The translations under genes and the position numbers were made by a program. A DNA stretch of 64,000 nucleotides from Sporodiniella umbellata (lineage: Eukaryota; Mucoromycota; Mucoromycetes; Mucorales; Rhizopodaceae), in the NCBI GenBank assembly GCA_025677835.1, contig JAIXMR010000029.1, positions 1 through 64,000 of the forward strand. Direction: 5' to 3'. Under the pieces are notes generated by a model. The model was not told where the DNA came from. It searched no databases and saw nothing but the letters and a program-made list of their open reading frames with translations. Positions 50,206 through 61,318 of this stretch are shown here, piece by piece. Positions within the stretch are counted from its first letter, which is position 1. Each line of letters opens with the position of its first letter.

Positions 50206-50514
50206 TTAAAAGGCAACAACTAGCTAAATAGCGGAAGGTTTCAACCATATTTTACTATCAACTTGGCTTTGATTGCTCAATTGATCTTGAGAGTGCGGAT
50301 TTTTCCTTTTTGGAGTAGAAAGATTGAATGTATTACTTTAATTCTTGATACCTCCTGATTACCGGTGGCTAAAACCTAAAGTTTTTTTTTTTTTTTTTTG
50401 GGAAACGTTTTACGTCCAAACCACTGTCTTACTGACGAAAGAGTACATTTCCAAGAAAGAATTTTCGGTTTTTTTGTACCAAGTATCACGCTTTTTTTTT
50501 TGTATCAATGCAAG

Positions 50515-50523
50515 TATATAAAG
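50515..50523 (+). promoter_or_regulatory. TATA box of the right chitinase
   Basis: TATATAAAG about 76 bp before the chitinase ATG, mirroring 44768-44776. The 80 bp between it and the ATG is T-rich and then purine-rich. Confidence 0.6.
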
Positions 50524-50598
50524 ACACGTATATTGTCTTTTTCTTTTTTTTTATTATTGCTCAATTTCTAACAAAGAAACAAGAAAAATACAGCTACT

Positions 50599-52369
50599 AT
50601 GAAGTTTACACCTTTGATTACTCTTGCTACTACTCTCTTCTTGCTTTCTGATCTTACACAAGCCTTTCCGGCCACATCTTTAAGCAAGCGAGTGGACACA
50701 AACTCTGGAAAAGTGATTGTTGGGTAAGTCTATACAACTTTCAATTGACGATAAAATAAGAAATCTCATAATTTTTTATATAATAGGTACTTTCCTAATT
50801 GGTTGTATGGTCGCTACACTCCTTCTCAAATTAACTTTGCAAAATACACTCACGTCTACTATGCATTTGCCATTCAAAACACACCCACCACACCTACTTG
50901 GGCCGATTCTGGTATTCTCGATGGTAAGAAAGCTTTAACTGAAAAAAGAAAAAAAAAAAAAAAAGAAAAGAATAAGCTCAACTTTTTTTTTCTAGACTAT
51001 GTTGCCTATGGATTTCCCAAGCTTCTCTCTTTGGCCCATTCTGCTGGAACTAAGGTTATAGTCAGTATTGGCGGCTGGTCCGGATCCACTCAATTTTCTC
51101 CTATGGCTGCCTCTGCTTCTAATCGTCAGGCTTGGATTCAGTGGAATGTCGACTTTATCAAGAAGTTTAACACAGATGGTGTTGATATTGATTGGGAGTA
51201 ACTATTAATTTTTCTGCTTGAAACTATGTATTTTAACGCGTTTTTTTTTCTTTAGATACCCAACCGCAAAAGGTGCTGGATGTAATGCTGTCAATAATAA
51301 CGATGTTGCAAATCTCAATACTTTGGTCAAGGAACTTCGAGCTGCTTTGGATAAGAACTTTCCTGATACACACAAAGAAATTACTATGGCTGTTCATATA
51401 ACTCCCTTCGGAGGAGAAGAGACCGTAACAGACGTCTCTGGTTTTGTTCCTTATGTCGACCGTTTCCATGTAATGGCATTTGATGTAAACGGCGCTTGGA
51501 ATAGCACTAGTGGTCCTAACGCTCCTTTCCACAACGCTCCAGGCTATGGATATCCTGCAGGATTTGTTGAGGGAATTAAATCTTGGCACGATGCCGGTGT
51601 ACCATATAACAAGATCGCTGGTGGTATTGCATTCTATGGACGCGCTCAAACTTTGACAGTAAACGAAACACCTAAGACTCAATATAATCCTGCTGTCTCT
51701 CCTAATCCTCCAGCTGGTGATCAACTTGATGGTCCATGGCAAGATGCTTATTGTTCCTCTGATGTCACCGTAAACTCTGGCGTTTGGAGATGGTCCTACT
51801 TACGTTCTCAAGGTCTTCTTACCTCTCCTACTACAGCTGCTTCTCCTTGGATCCGTAGCTTTGATAATGTTACCCAAACTCCCTGGTTGTACAACCCTAC
51901 AAACAAGCAGTACATCTCTTACGACGATCCTATTTCTCTTGGAGTTAAAGCTAAATATGCTGTTGATCAAGGACTTGCCGGTCTTTTTGCTTGGAGTATA
52001 GAAGAAGAAAATGGTGAGCTTCTTGATGCCATCTCTACTGTTATCGCGGGAAACCCCCCAAAGACACCCATCACTTCTCCTACAGGTTCTGTATCAAACA
52101 CTGCTACCAAAACTAGTACCGGAGTTATTACTGGAACCACTACTGCTACAGTAACAACTACCAAGAGCTCATCCACCTCCACATCTACTCCTACTTCATC
52201 CGGAGGATGCTCTAGCGCCCAAACTTGGACTGCATCCGCTGCCTACCCAGGTGGTTCGCTCGTTGTTTACGATGGTAGCCTTTACAAAGCTCAATGGTGG
52301 TCTCAAGGCGATACTCCTTCTCCTTCAGGCGCTAGCTGGGGTGTCTGGAAATTAGTACAAAAATGTTAA
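50599..52369 (+). CDS. secreted GH18 chitinase with CBM5/12, right copy
   Basis: Exons 50599-50723, 50787-50923, 50996-51197 and 51256-52369; 525 residues, the same protein as the left copy. Intron 3 splits the catalytic Glu codon of DGVDIDWE (GA|A), so accurate splicing there is needed for activity. Intron 2 contains the A-run that is one base longer than in the left copy, the only difference I see within the gene. Both copies have an intact signal peptide, active site, linker and chitin-binding module, so neither looks like a pseudogene. The two genes are transcribed away from each other. Gene conversion or very recent duplication would explain the identity. Confidence 0.96.
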
Positions 52370-52460
52370 ACAAGTAGCCTGCTGTGTATAACCAGTCATT
52401 CAACAAATAAACACTGCTTATTATTATAATTTTTTCTAGTCACATATTCCTTCTTTCCCC

Positions 52461-53001
52461 ACCGGTTATAAAGTAGTTAATTCTCTGGGCTTGTATTTAA
52501 CTATAGGTTTATACTATTTAGTATAATAATGAAATGTAACACAGATTGAATAGATAAATAGAGAGTTATGTAAAAGGTAACAAAAAAAAAAAGAAAGGGT
52601 GGGCGAAGACATTTATAAAAAAAAAAGCCATTATGAATGAAACATCTAAAAAAGATAAATAGTTTTCTGAAATTTTAAGTAAATATAGTTTTGTAGAAGA
52701 TATAAAGTATACAAGATCTGGTAACTATGGAGATATTGTTATGTTTAATATAATAGTAAAGATTAAACTACCTGACTTTCATTTTGATTATCATTTTTCA
52801 AAGAATGGACTACTTAAATTTTATGATAATCAAACTAACATAGAAATATGTACAGTGTTTCCAAAATTAATGTCGCATTTTATAATACAAATTATACAGA
52901 AATGTACGACATCAATTTTGGAAACACTATAGTTCATCAGATACTACAAAAAACATTAAGAAAGCAATACAAAGAATAAACACAAATTTCAATATGAATA
53001 T
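52461..53001. other. AT-rich flank with decayed, possibly mobile DNA
   Basis: About 540 bp to the right of the inverted duplication, more AT-rich than the genes. A frame from 52683 to 52931 (peptide including DFHFDYHFSKNGLLKFYD) is interrupted upstream by stops and overlaps the foldback element. I could not assign it. Confidence 0.35.
52852..52930. mobile_element. short foldback element with 22-bp inverted ends and TA flanks
   Basis: The arms AGTGTTTCCAAAATTAATGT.. (52854-52875) and its complement (52907-52928) match at 21 of 22 positions around a 31-bp loop. Both sides are flanked by TA, and extending by one base gives CAGTGTTTCC... and ...GGAAACACTA ends. Size, inverted ends and TA flanks fit a miniature inverted-repeat element of the Tc1/mariner kind; a transcript-terminating hairpin is an alternative. 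Confidence 0.5.
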
Positions 53002-53052
53002 ATAAAACGCCCCTAAAAAAAGTTTATCTATTAAAAAAAAAAGGCGTTTTAT
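53002..53052. terminator. hairpin next to the transposase stop codon
   Basis: Perfect 10-bp inverted repeat ATAAAACGCC (53002-53011) and GGCGTTTTAT (53043-53052), separated by 31 bp that includes A-runs. It abuts the stop codon of the broken transposase. It could be a transposon end or a bidirectional 3' hairpin; I cannot tell which. Confidence 0.4.
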
Positions 53053-53920
53053 TTATAAACCGTTTTGATAGTTTTTTAAAGCCTTTGTAAATTCAATCCA
53101 CAAATTATTGTTTTTTCTTCTTTTCCACATATATTCATCCAAATAATCTTGCGGAGTATTAGTTCTTCTTTGAGCAGATCTAATGACATATTTTGCGGCT
53201 GACCAATTTCCTTCTATTGTATTGGTATTTACACCATTTTCTGTTACGAACTCTCCTGAATGATTAACAGCTCTATGAATATAACCAAGATCAGCAAGAT
53301 TGTTGCAGCCCCTCCAAAAATTAGTATATATTATAGAATGTGGTTTAACAAATTGAGTAATTGTATTCAACAGTAACCATAAACATATTTCTTTCGGATG
53401 TAATCTCTACACCTTCAAGAACCCACTTTTCGTCATTTCCGTCACCTCTACCATATATCTTTTTTGTAAACTTTGATTCGTTTATCTAAACTATAATGCC
53501 TCTTCCACCAATCTTTCTAATATTATTGTTGTCATTTATATTAATTAATACATCTTTATCTTCTATTTGTTGATTGTATATATCGTATGAAACTATCCTA
53601 TGATATAGTTTTTTATATTCTGAAACGGTTTTTGTTGTATATCTATTTTGATATAAACTTAATATTATAGCATTAGACATTTTCATTAAAAACAGATAGA
53701 AAAGAAGCAGAGTGTTGTGTATTTCTAGTTTTTTTTGTTATTACTTCTTCACTACCACATAGCAAGCACCTCCTTCGATTTCTTTGTGTAAAAGTCATAA
53801 CTTGATTACAACAATATTTATTAAGTCTATTAAGGTTGTTATCATAGCAATATTGTAATGCCAAGTTTTCGTCATTAAACAAGAATGAGATAGAATCAAA
53901 ACTTGGAATAACCGTTAAAA
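53053..53920 (-). pseudogene. broken Merlin/IS1595 (ISXO2-like) transposase
   Basis: Remnant of a DDE transposase of the ISXO2/IS1595 type, the fold used by eukaryotic Merlin elements. Pieces in order on the minus strand: a zinc-ribbon region (KYCC...RRRCLLCG, about 53740-53820), a helical part with TVSEYKKLYHRIV, then IGGRGIIV. It is broken by a frame change near 53680, an in-frame TAG at 53488-53486, and a one-base shift near 53370. After the TAG the frame reads NESKF, where the family has DESKF. The second catalytic region reads YTNFWRGC, where an Asp-Cys/Glu-Trp is usual. The third region, NTIEGNW with its Glu, is intact. Two catalytic Asp residues are therefore lost and the copy cannot be active. 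Element ends were not identified with confidence. Confidence 0.82.
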
Positions 53921-54011
53921 AGTAAAAAGCTAAATATTTTTTATCATTTAAAATATAGTAAATCACCCAAAAAATCATATAGATAAAGTAGTAAGAGACA
54001 TGTATATCCAT

Positions 54012-54472
54012 ACAGTATTATTTACAAAAATAGAAACATAATTAAAACTCTCGGAATTAAGGTAAACCACCCGCTTCTGCTATTTGCTGTGCTTTGAAAG
54101 TACGAGGCGCCTAAGGCTGCAAAGATCCATTCTTTACATAAACATTTAGGCGGTTCTATATCAGCCAACAAAAAAATATGAGACAGGTAATCGATACAAA
54201 TTATGCACTGATGTTTGCCGAGTTGCAAGTGCTACTATGTGATACAACCAAGCCTAAGATTCGTGTGTTGTTTTTTAGCAAAAAATAAAGAAGTTGGCAT
54301 GACAAGTATTATATAATATAGGTCTGTACTGATGACTAAACACTGTGATACCTCAATCTAATTTAAAAACCTTTTATGTAATAAGTCAATAAAACAAATC
54401 AGCTTGAAGAATCTTTAAGTATTGTCCTAAACAAACAAGTCTTCAATCAAATAAAACTGTTTGAATTTATTT
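54012..54472. other. intergenic, right of the transposase remnant
   Basis: 460 bp, AT-rich. A 68-codon frame at 54022-54228 has no support. No feature recognised. Confidence 0.4.
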
Positions 54473-54748
54473 CTAGGTTGATTTTTGTTTTTTTGTTGTT
54501 GCATTTTCTAAGCTTTCTGGTCTTTCTTCAATCTCTTCGCTTTCCTCTTCAAGTACATCCTGTTCTTCTATCTCGGGAATTGAAGATGTGGATTTTTCTT
54601 TATCCAATATTTGAGTTAAAAATTCATTCATTTGAGTTTTCAATAAAAGTAGTGGCTCGGTCAAATGCTCTATTGAGTTTGACTTGAGTGGGATCTCAAT
54701 TGTTTTGCTGGAATCAGGAATTGAATATGTCGCTTTAACGCTCGTCAT
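54473..54748 (-). CDS. small acidic protein, GON7-like
   Basis: Single-exon frame; I use the ATG at 54748 (91 residues) rather than the longer upstream reading, because the upstream part lacks protein-like character. Residues 1-25 (MTSVKATYSIPDSSKTIEIP) resemble the start of Gon7, the small subunit of the KEOPS/EKC complex that supports tRNA t6A synthesis. The helix LLLLKTQMNEFLTQILDKEK resembles Gon7's L-x-x-x-x-N-x-FLT helix. The acidic EEQDVLEEESEEIEE tail and a terminal KKQK also match the pattern. Gon7 proteins are short and diverge quickly, so this is a suggestion. An unrelated acidic protein is possible. Confidence 0.45.
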   Translation of the reverse strand: MTSVKATYSIPDSSKTIEIPLKSNSIEHLTEPLLLLKTQMNEFLTQILDKEKSTSSIPEIEEQDVLEEESEEIEERPESLENATTKKQKST

Positions 54749-56587
54749 TATGCTCTCTTTCAATCTTGAATTTAAAAAAATAAAAAGCAAAATAAAAATA
54801 AAAGAACAGCGATCTAAGCTGGTTTTTAATCTTGACTCTAGAGACGACAATCGGTCAAATCGCATGAGTGCGTGATGGTGCACCAATACATTACAGTAGT
54901 AAATGTGCACTGTTTTTTTTTCTTTTTGGAGAAGCTTCAGAAATGAAATGTACAAAGTGCAGATTTGTATATATAAATAGTCAGCAAGCTTTCTTTCAGT
55001 TTTGACATGCGATTTTCAAGAATGGCTGTACATTTGTCATAAGCTCTCTATTACTTACTTAAAAAAAGCAACTGTTGATAAACAGTTGACTTGAGTTATC
55101 GAAATTGTATCGTTTTGAGAAGTGGAATGTAATATATAAGTATTGAAACATATTATGTGTCTGTGAGGTAATAACAGGAAATACCTGTACCGGACAAAAA
55201 TGTAAATCAGGTCTTGCTCTTTACCAAGTGCACAATAAGATCAACTGCAACTGCTCCTAAACCTGAGCAAAGGAGACATAGTCAAAACAGTAGCTACGTG
55301 TCAAATCGAATACAGTATGACAAAATATCTCTTCAATAAAAGGATACTTTTTTTCTTTTTTAAAAATGTAAAAATCGTAAGTGTTCAAGTAAATAACGAG
55401 AAGCATACAAATTTGAAGCGTTTCACGGTAAATAGGCCTCATAAAAACTAATGACGATATATGTTAGTTTATTGAAGATGTCTGTTATCTAAACGTGACT
55501 GCGGCTCTTCGACAGAGCGATAATGCTATTTTTTTTTAAAATATATTCTAGAAACGCTAATTCTGTAGTGTTATCAACAGCTTCAATACCTATAGATGTA
55601 GCGATGAAATACACAATTAGCTTTAGCAAAGCGAACTTGATCTAAGTTTGAGACTAGCCCTGTGGCACCAGTTGACAGATCCAGGTCAAATAAGTCTTAA
55701 CATCGACTTGCGATTCTTTTTTAAGAACCCGCTTAAAGAAAGAAAAAAACTCTGAGTCTTAACTGTTGTTTCATTTATTTGATAATAGACGGTTTTGTCA
55801 CTTGAATACCCCAAGTAAGGAGGCAACAATTGATAGTCAACTTAAAGACTCTTTTGTACTAAAAAGCAGTCTGGTTTATAGCTCTAATACAAAAAAAGGT
55901 AACAGTTACTACTCTCACGTTATATTTTACCGTATCTGTTTTATTCCCACGGTTCTAATAGATATGTCTTTGACGTCTAAAAGATGCAAACAGTCGGCGT
56001 GTTAGTAGTCCCTACTTCACTTTTAATTTGTCTTTTTAGATAAAATATAAACAGGAAAGTTGGCAGCACCGCTCAAGTGAGGTATCACTTGGTTCTCGTG
56101 CAAAGGGAAACCTATCCTATCTATACTGTACAGATTTTACGTATCTAGTACAATACAAATTACTGGCTTTGGTTTTCTTTTCAACACAAAATATTGGGGT
56201 AAGATTTATGCGCCTTTTACTTGATTGAGCAAATCAAATAAATGGCTGTGTTACAAAACTAGGCCAGAAGCGAGGCGTCATAGGAATTGAACTAAATAAA
56301 GTTATGAACTCCATGCTTTGCTTTTTTTTTTTAGACTTGTCACGTAATTCATAAAGGTCTATATATGTATATTATTTAAAGACGACAGTTTTATTTAAAG
56401 CTTATGCGATGCTTAGACTCAAAAGATAGAAGGGTATCAGTAAAATAAACTCATTTTCATAAGCATTATAATGTTGGGGTAACGTGAGAGTATATGAATC
56501 ATGTGATATACAAACATATCAACTTTTAGTTTTTTAGTGCTATTTCTTTTTTCAAATATCTACAGTTATCTATTTCTTTAACCAAAA
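54749..56587. other. intergenic between the GON7-like gene and TMEM135
   Basis: 1.8 kb between divergent starts, AT-rich. Frames under 85 codons only; none has a recognisable domain. No tRNA was found despite a search for T-arm-like sequences. Confidence 0.45.
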
Positions 56588-58455
56588 ATGTCTGAGGGCA
56601 TCTCTTCTTTGCCCCTTTCTTATTATGAAAATTTTTTGGAAAGTCTTGCCCAGATAGTATCCAAGTTGCTTACAGACAGAGAGACAGAGACAGTTCTTTC
56701 TTCTATACGAACTTTCCAAGAAAAACTTCGACAGCTAAGCAGGTAAAACAAGTGTCACTGCTTTGATGAATGCCTTTTAAGCTTCTGAATTCCTTAGCCG
56801 AAATCTTCAACGCCTCAATTTAGAGATCACCGCTTCTGAGAAAGGTCAATCTAGCCGATGTAAACACACTGATAAGACTTGTGCACAAAATTGTACGAGG
56901 GGATTTGTTAGAACTTTTGCTGTTGCCTATTCTATAAAGTATGTTATTGGAATCCTGCCAAGCCTCTTAACAGGAAAGATTTTTAAAAAGTAAAGACAAA
57001 AAACAAACCAGATTACAACACCACGAACTGAACAATTGAATAGGCCAGCTATTTTAAAGCAAATGGCTGGAAGGTAAAACGCGATAAAAAAATACAAATA
57101 GGAGAGAAATTGAGTTAAACATATTTTCATAGAGATACAATAGGTTTTGCATTGTTTCTTAGTTCGTTTATCAGCAGCTACAAAGGCATATTGTGTGCAA
57201 TGAGGCATTTTAGAAAATCGACAGACAACGGATCGGATAGACTCAATGCGTTTTTTGCTGGGTGCGTAGCTGGATCAGCGCTTGTTTTTGACCGAGACAA
57301 GCGAAGAAGGCAATCTGTAATGTTGTATCTTTTTACAAGAGCGCTGCAATTCAATTGTACTTGGCTGATGAAAAAATGGTCAAACAAGAGGGAGTTAGAT
57401 CACTCCGGCAAAGTAAAGTGGGACGACCATTTGGCAAGATTCGCTCAAAAATACTCTGGTGTTGCTGTCATGATGATTGCCAGTGCACAGATTGTCTTTG
57501 CATACTTGTTTCATCACGACACTTTACCACGTTCTTACTTCTCTTTCTTGTTAACCCACGGTGGCTTTAAAAGAAATTTCGGAAAAATGGCTGCCCCTGC
57601 AGCAGAAGCTGTTGGACTGACAGTTAACCAACTTGTTGAAGATGGCTCCTCAATAATGATACCCGATGGCATGAGCACTCGTGAATTCTATATGCAAAAC
57701 CTCAGTCCAAATATCGGTAGCAGTATTGGACCAAAGATGCATCATAAATATATCTTGTGCGGTATCCAGCACCCCCTGACTGATAGTTGTTCTCAAGACA
57801 AAGTCAACCTATTTGCTGAAGAGTTTCTTCGCTCTGCAAAATTATACGTACCTCTTAACATTGTAAGTGAAGAAACTGCTGAACAGGTATATATTTTAAC
57901 CCCGATTTTTGACAGGTCATGTTACTTGTCTTTAGATCAAAGCAATTTATGACAAAGTAAGAAATAATACATTTGAGAAAAACTTTAATAACAAGTAGAT
58001 CATAGTCCAAAGCACGTGGGGAAAAACTTTTTTGTCTCGTGTTTGCGATCATGTTTCTTCCTGACTATGTATGTCGTAATCGGCCTATGTACTCCCTGTT
58101 GGTTACGGCGTATGTTGAATAAAGAAGCTCCTTGGATCTATGCTGTGACTGGTGCGGTAGCAGGCAGCATGGTAATCCTGGAAGCTCCAGGACGGCAATT
58201 AGGTAGGTTAGAGTGCCGAAATATCTATTACTTACTTTTATAAAAACAGAGCTTGGACTTTATTGTTTGCCAAGAGCCATAGAATCTTTGTGGAAAGTAG
58301 GCGTAAAAAATAAGTGGGTAAAAGGTGTACCTCATGGTGATATCCTATTGTTTATGGCTTCAATGGGCTCGCTAATGACCTTGTACCAAAACGACAAGGA
58401 CACGATCAGTCGACATTATTTAAGTGTCATGACTCGCTTTTTTGGACAGAATTAA
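56588..58455 (+). CDS. TMEM135: TMEM135-like membrane protein
   Basis: Homologue of TMEM135, a multi-pass protein linked in animals to peroxisome and mitochondrial dynamics and lipid storage; distantly Tim17-like. Exons 56588-56742, 56798-56989, 57133-57886, 57936-57956, 58013-58202 and 58250-58455 give 505 residues. The N-terminal conserved block has CARNCTRGF-like Cys spacing (KTCAQNCTRGFVRTFAVAYSIK). The middle has AFFAGCVAGSALVFD and RALQFNCTWLM. The C-terminal half holds SCLRSCFFLTMYVVIGLCTPCWLRR-type helices and GAVAGSMVILEAPGRQLELGLYCLPRAIES. A 21-nt exon and the acceptor at 58012 were chosen because they alone keep the frame into SCLRSCFF. It converges on GCP4, with 54 bp between stops. 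Confidence 0.85.
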
Positions 58456-58509
58456 AGCTTCAGCCCACTTTGTGATTTTCATATTTGATTTGTTTTTTAT
58501 GCATTTATT

Positions 58510-60792
58510 TTAAAAATGAGACTTTGAAAACCATTTATTGTAGTCTAATTGTGTCAGTAGAATGTCTAGTTTTCCATTGGATTTGATTTCAGGTGGTTGA
58601 GAAGAGGCCAGGCTAAAAAACACCTCAGTAGAGCTTCTAAATTCCTAAAAAAAAGTATTTGAATAAAAGTTCACAGCACGTATAGAAACACATACTTCTT
58701 CGATGTTTTCAATGTCTGACATCCACAAAGGTGCCTCCTCGTCTGCCATCCAGTTGTTTACAATTTCAGAAGCTGTTTTCGTAGTCCTTCGTCTTTTGCT
58801 TGTTCGCCACTCTCCTTCCTCAGCTAGCTTCTCCATCAAAGTGCAAAAATCTGAGCATGTCCGCAGAATATTGCACATTGTTTTCACACAATCTTTAGAT
58901 GTGAGCAAGCATCCGTGTTGTACATTAAGTAAAAACTTTTCATGAGCTTCTTGGATTTCTTCAAAATCTAACTTTTTTAGAGATGGCTTGGATTGGCGTT
59001 TATTAGCGTTAGCTGTGCCACTGAGTGTAGTGACATCTATTAGGTTTTCATAGTGAACATCAATTACATGAGCCTAAAATAGAAATATTAAACTTAAGAA
59101 GACTTGCGTCTAGTTGCTTACCTGTAAGTGGCTCCATAGTGTATCAACCCAAAACAGCATAAGTGACCTTAGTCTCCACACAGCTATTTCTTGTGATTGA
59201 CTGTTGTAATACAGACTTCCACCTGTTGTATACGCCAAGGTTTTTTTGTCTTGATTGGAATGGCTATTCTCCCGCAACATTTTCCAAAGGCCATTGAGAG
59301 AAACTTGGGTATATTTCAAGCTGATTAAAAATGACCACATGTTGCTGTAGGCCTTCAAATGCGTTTCGTTTAAAAACAAATCAATTGGCCATTCCAAATC
59401 AAATGTAAGAACGACACCCAGGTTGCCCAAAAGCATATCTGAAAACACAAAGTTTTCCGTTTGTTCGCTTTCGACCAATAAACGATAACCTGACAGTTGA
59501 TTTTCAATATCCGTATTTAGAGATGATTTAATCAATAAAGTATTAAGCTCCTGGCGCTGAAAAACCAACGCGGGACTATTCACGTTTCTGTGCATGATCT
59601 CTTTCGATCTATTTTGATTCGAAGAGCGCTTTCGCCAACAAAGGCACTCTTTACTAAAATTGGATGCCCAATCTCCGAAACTAAGCAAAAAAACGCGTCT
59701 GAATGAGCTCAAGTAACAATGAAGCCCATGGTCTCCAATCAAGACCTGAGAAAACAACCAATCTGAAGTAGACCGCCTTACTTGAGTAACTGTATTTTGT
59801 AACATCTGGGGGTATTGTGCCCATAGAGAAGACGCTCGTTGTAGTTTAGAAGAATGTAAGGCGTGCAGGAGCTCAAGGTGTCTTTGTCTCATTTCTTCAG
59901 GCACTACGATCCTCTTTGTTTGAGATACATCCCGTAAAGAGTTTGACTTTGCTAATATGCCTTCGTCTTGTGAATTGAGTGTGGTTGAGGATGACAATCT
60001 TTCAATCTCGTTTATGGTGGCAATCGCTTTTCCTACAAAAAGAATAGATTCTATTGTGGAAAGAGGAAGATGATTTGGGATTTTGCTGTGATCTATAGTA
60101 AAAAGCCGGCACCATCCGGTTGTGGGAATTGCACTTGCTTTATGAAATGGTATAATAAAGAATTCATCGTAACGATCTACACAATGCCCATATACCATCC
60201 AAGAGGTCAGCTGTCGATACAGCACGTCGTAAAGCCCTTCAATTATCTTCTCCATTTCTTTTCGATAATCCATGACGCCTGTCCTGACTTGATCTATCAG
60301 CAGATTAAAAAGTCGACAACCGTGGTATTCTTCAAAATTACGCTCTAGTAGCTGAATAAATTTCCATAGAGCTGGCAAAATCAGCTCCCATCGATTCAAC
60401 TTGGCCGCTATAAGAGATATTGGAACTATACCAGACCCTGCTTCAAAGTCTCGGTTCAGTATGCCTTTTTCAATATCTAACAGATCATGTTGATATTCAT
60501 TTAGGGTATTTTCTATTGATGTCAGAAGCGATTGAACGTAAGCCCCATGTGGCCGGTTTCGCTGAAAGTTTTTAAAGTTGTTAAGATCTTTTGTAGAGCT
60601 TATGAAATTTTTGATTTGAAAACAAGTCCAGCCCAAATATCCAAATCTATTTAGCGAATCGCGCTCAGTAGGGTGTAATAAAGGAAAGTCTGTAGAAATA
60701 GCAAATGTAGTTGAGTTATTGGGACTTATAGGTGTTGGAACAAAAACGTCCCCAGGAATGCCTGAAAGTGCAAAAAGCAGCTCATGAAGCAT
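58510..60792 (-). CDS. GCP4: gamma-tubulin complex component 4
   Basis: Spc97/Spc98-family subunit of the gamma-tubulin ring complex that nucleates microtubules. Three exons (60792-59122, 59073-58696, 58644-58510) give 727 residues. The start MLHELLFALSGIPGDVF is the GCP4 hallmark, followed by FPLLHPTERDSLNR and LDIEKGIL. The GRIP1 region includes LWKFIQLL and LYRQLTSWMVYG; later landmarks are ESILFVGKAI and the GRIP2 VVLTFDLEWPIDLFLN. WRLRSLMLFWVDTLWSHLQ completes the gamma-tubulin-binding half. GCP4 is missing from budding yeast, so its presence argues for a fuller ring complex here. The last exon reads SLASSQPPEIKSNGKLDILL, less conserved. Confidence 0.93.
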
Positions 60793-61318
60793 TCTCTACT
60801 GTTAAAGGAAAGAAACGAAAAAAACGGACAATAAGCTCCTGTCTCACTATTCAATAAAATCGCAACTCCTATAACGACAAGCGGACGCGAAAATAAATGC
60901 TTTGTTTTTGTGACACTTTAATACGAGCTTAGCCTGGAAGCCTATCTATCCAGCTGCGTATAGAGAAACTTTGATATATTTTTTTCCTTTAGAAAGAAAA
61001 AATAAAGGTAAAAATATCAAGGCTTTTCACGTCTATGAAAGTTGCACCCTGTTATATAACAAAAAGCCGATTTTTTGTTTGTAGAAAGGTTTGTACATGA
61101 AGGCATATGTTTACGATGAAGACCAGCATCTTTTAAGCTTGTGCTGTTGCCATTGAGATGCTTACTAATTATGTCAATTGGCGGTATTTTACAACATATA
61201 CTAATTTATAAGATATAACATAAACTAATTGTCTTGATTAGATGAAGTGCCCTTGAAACACTTTAAAACATAAGGTGGAGCTAACCATAGTCGATTCATA
61301 TATAAAAGATATTTTAAT
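60793..61318. other. intergenic between GCP4 start and TIF34 end
   Basis: 526 bp. It presumably holds the GCP4 promoter and the TIF34 3' end. Around 61041-61060, GTTGCACCCTGTTATATAAC partly resembles the core of the motif repeated in the chitinase arms (GTGCAACCCTGTATAT). No coding sequence. Confidence 0.4.

Larger units (their letters stand above)
48439..52460. repeat. right arm of a 4-kb inverted duplication
   Basis: Reverse complement of 42832-46851. Identity ends outside at 52460/52461 (the arms read CCCC, then diverge to ACCGG versus GCCTT) and inside at 48439. No target-site duplication or transposase is visible at either edge. The motif copies mirror at about 49223-49276, 49327-49382, 49566-49619 and 49697-49750. 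Confidence 0.96.

Noticed and set aside
42832..52460. Inverted duplication as an autonomous transposon or plasmid-like palindrome
   Set aside because: No transposase, terminal signature or target-site duplication at the outer edges; the arms contain an ordinary intron-bearing host gene.
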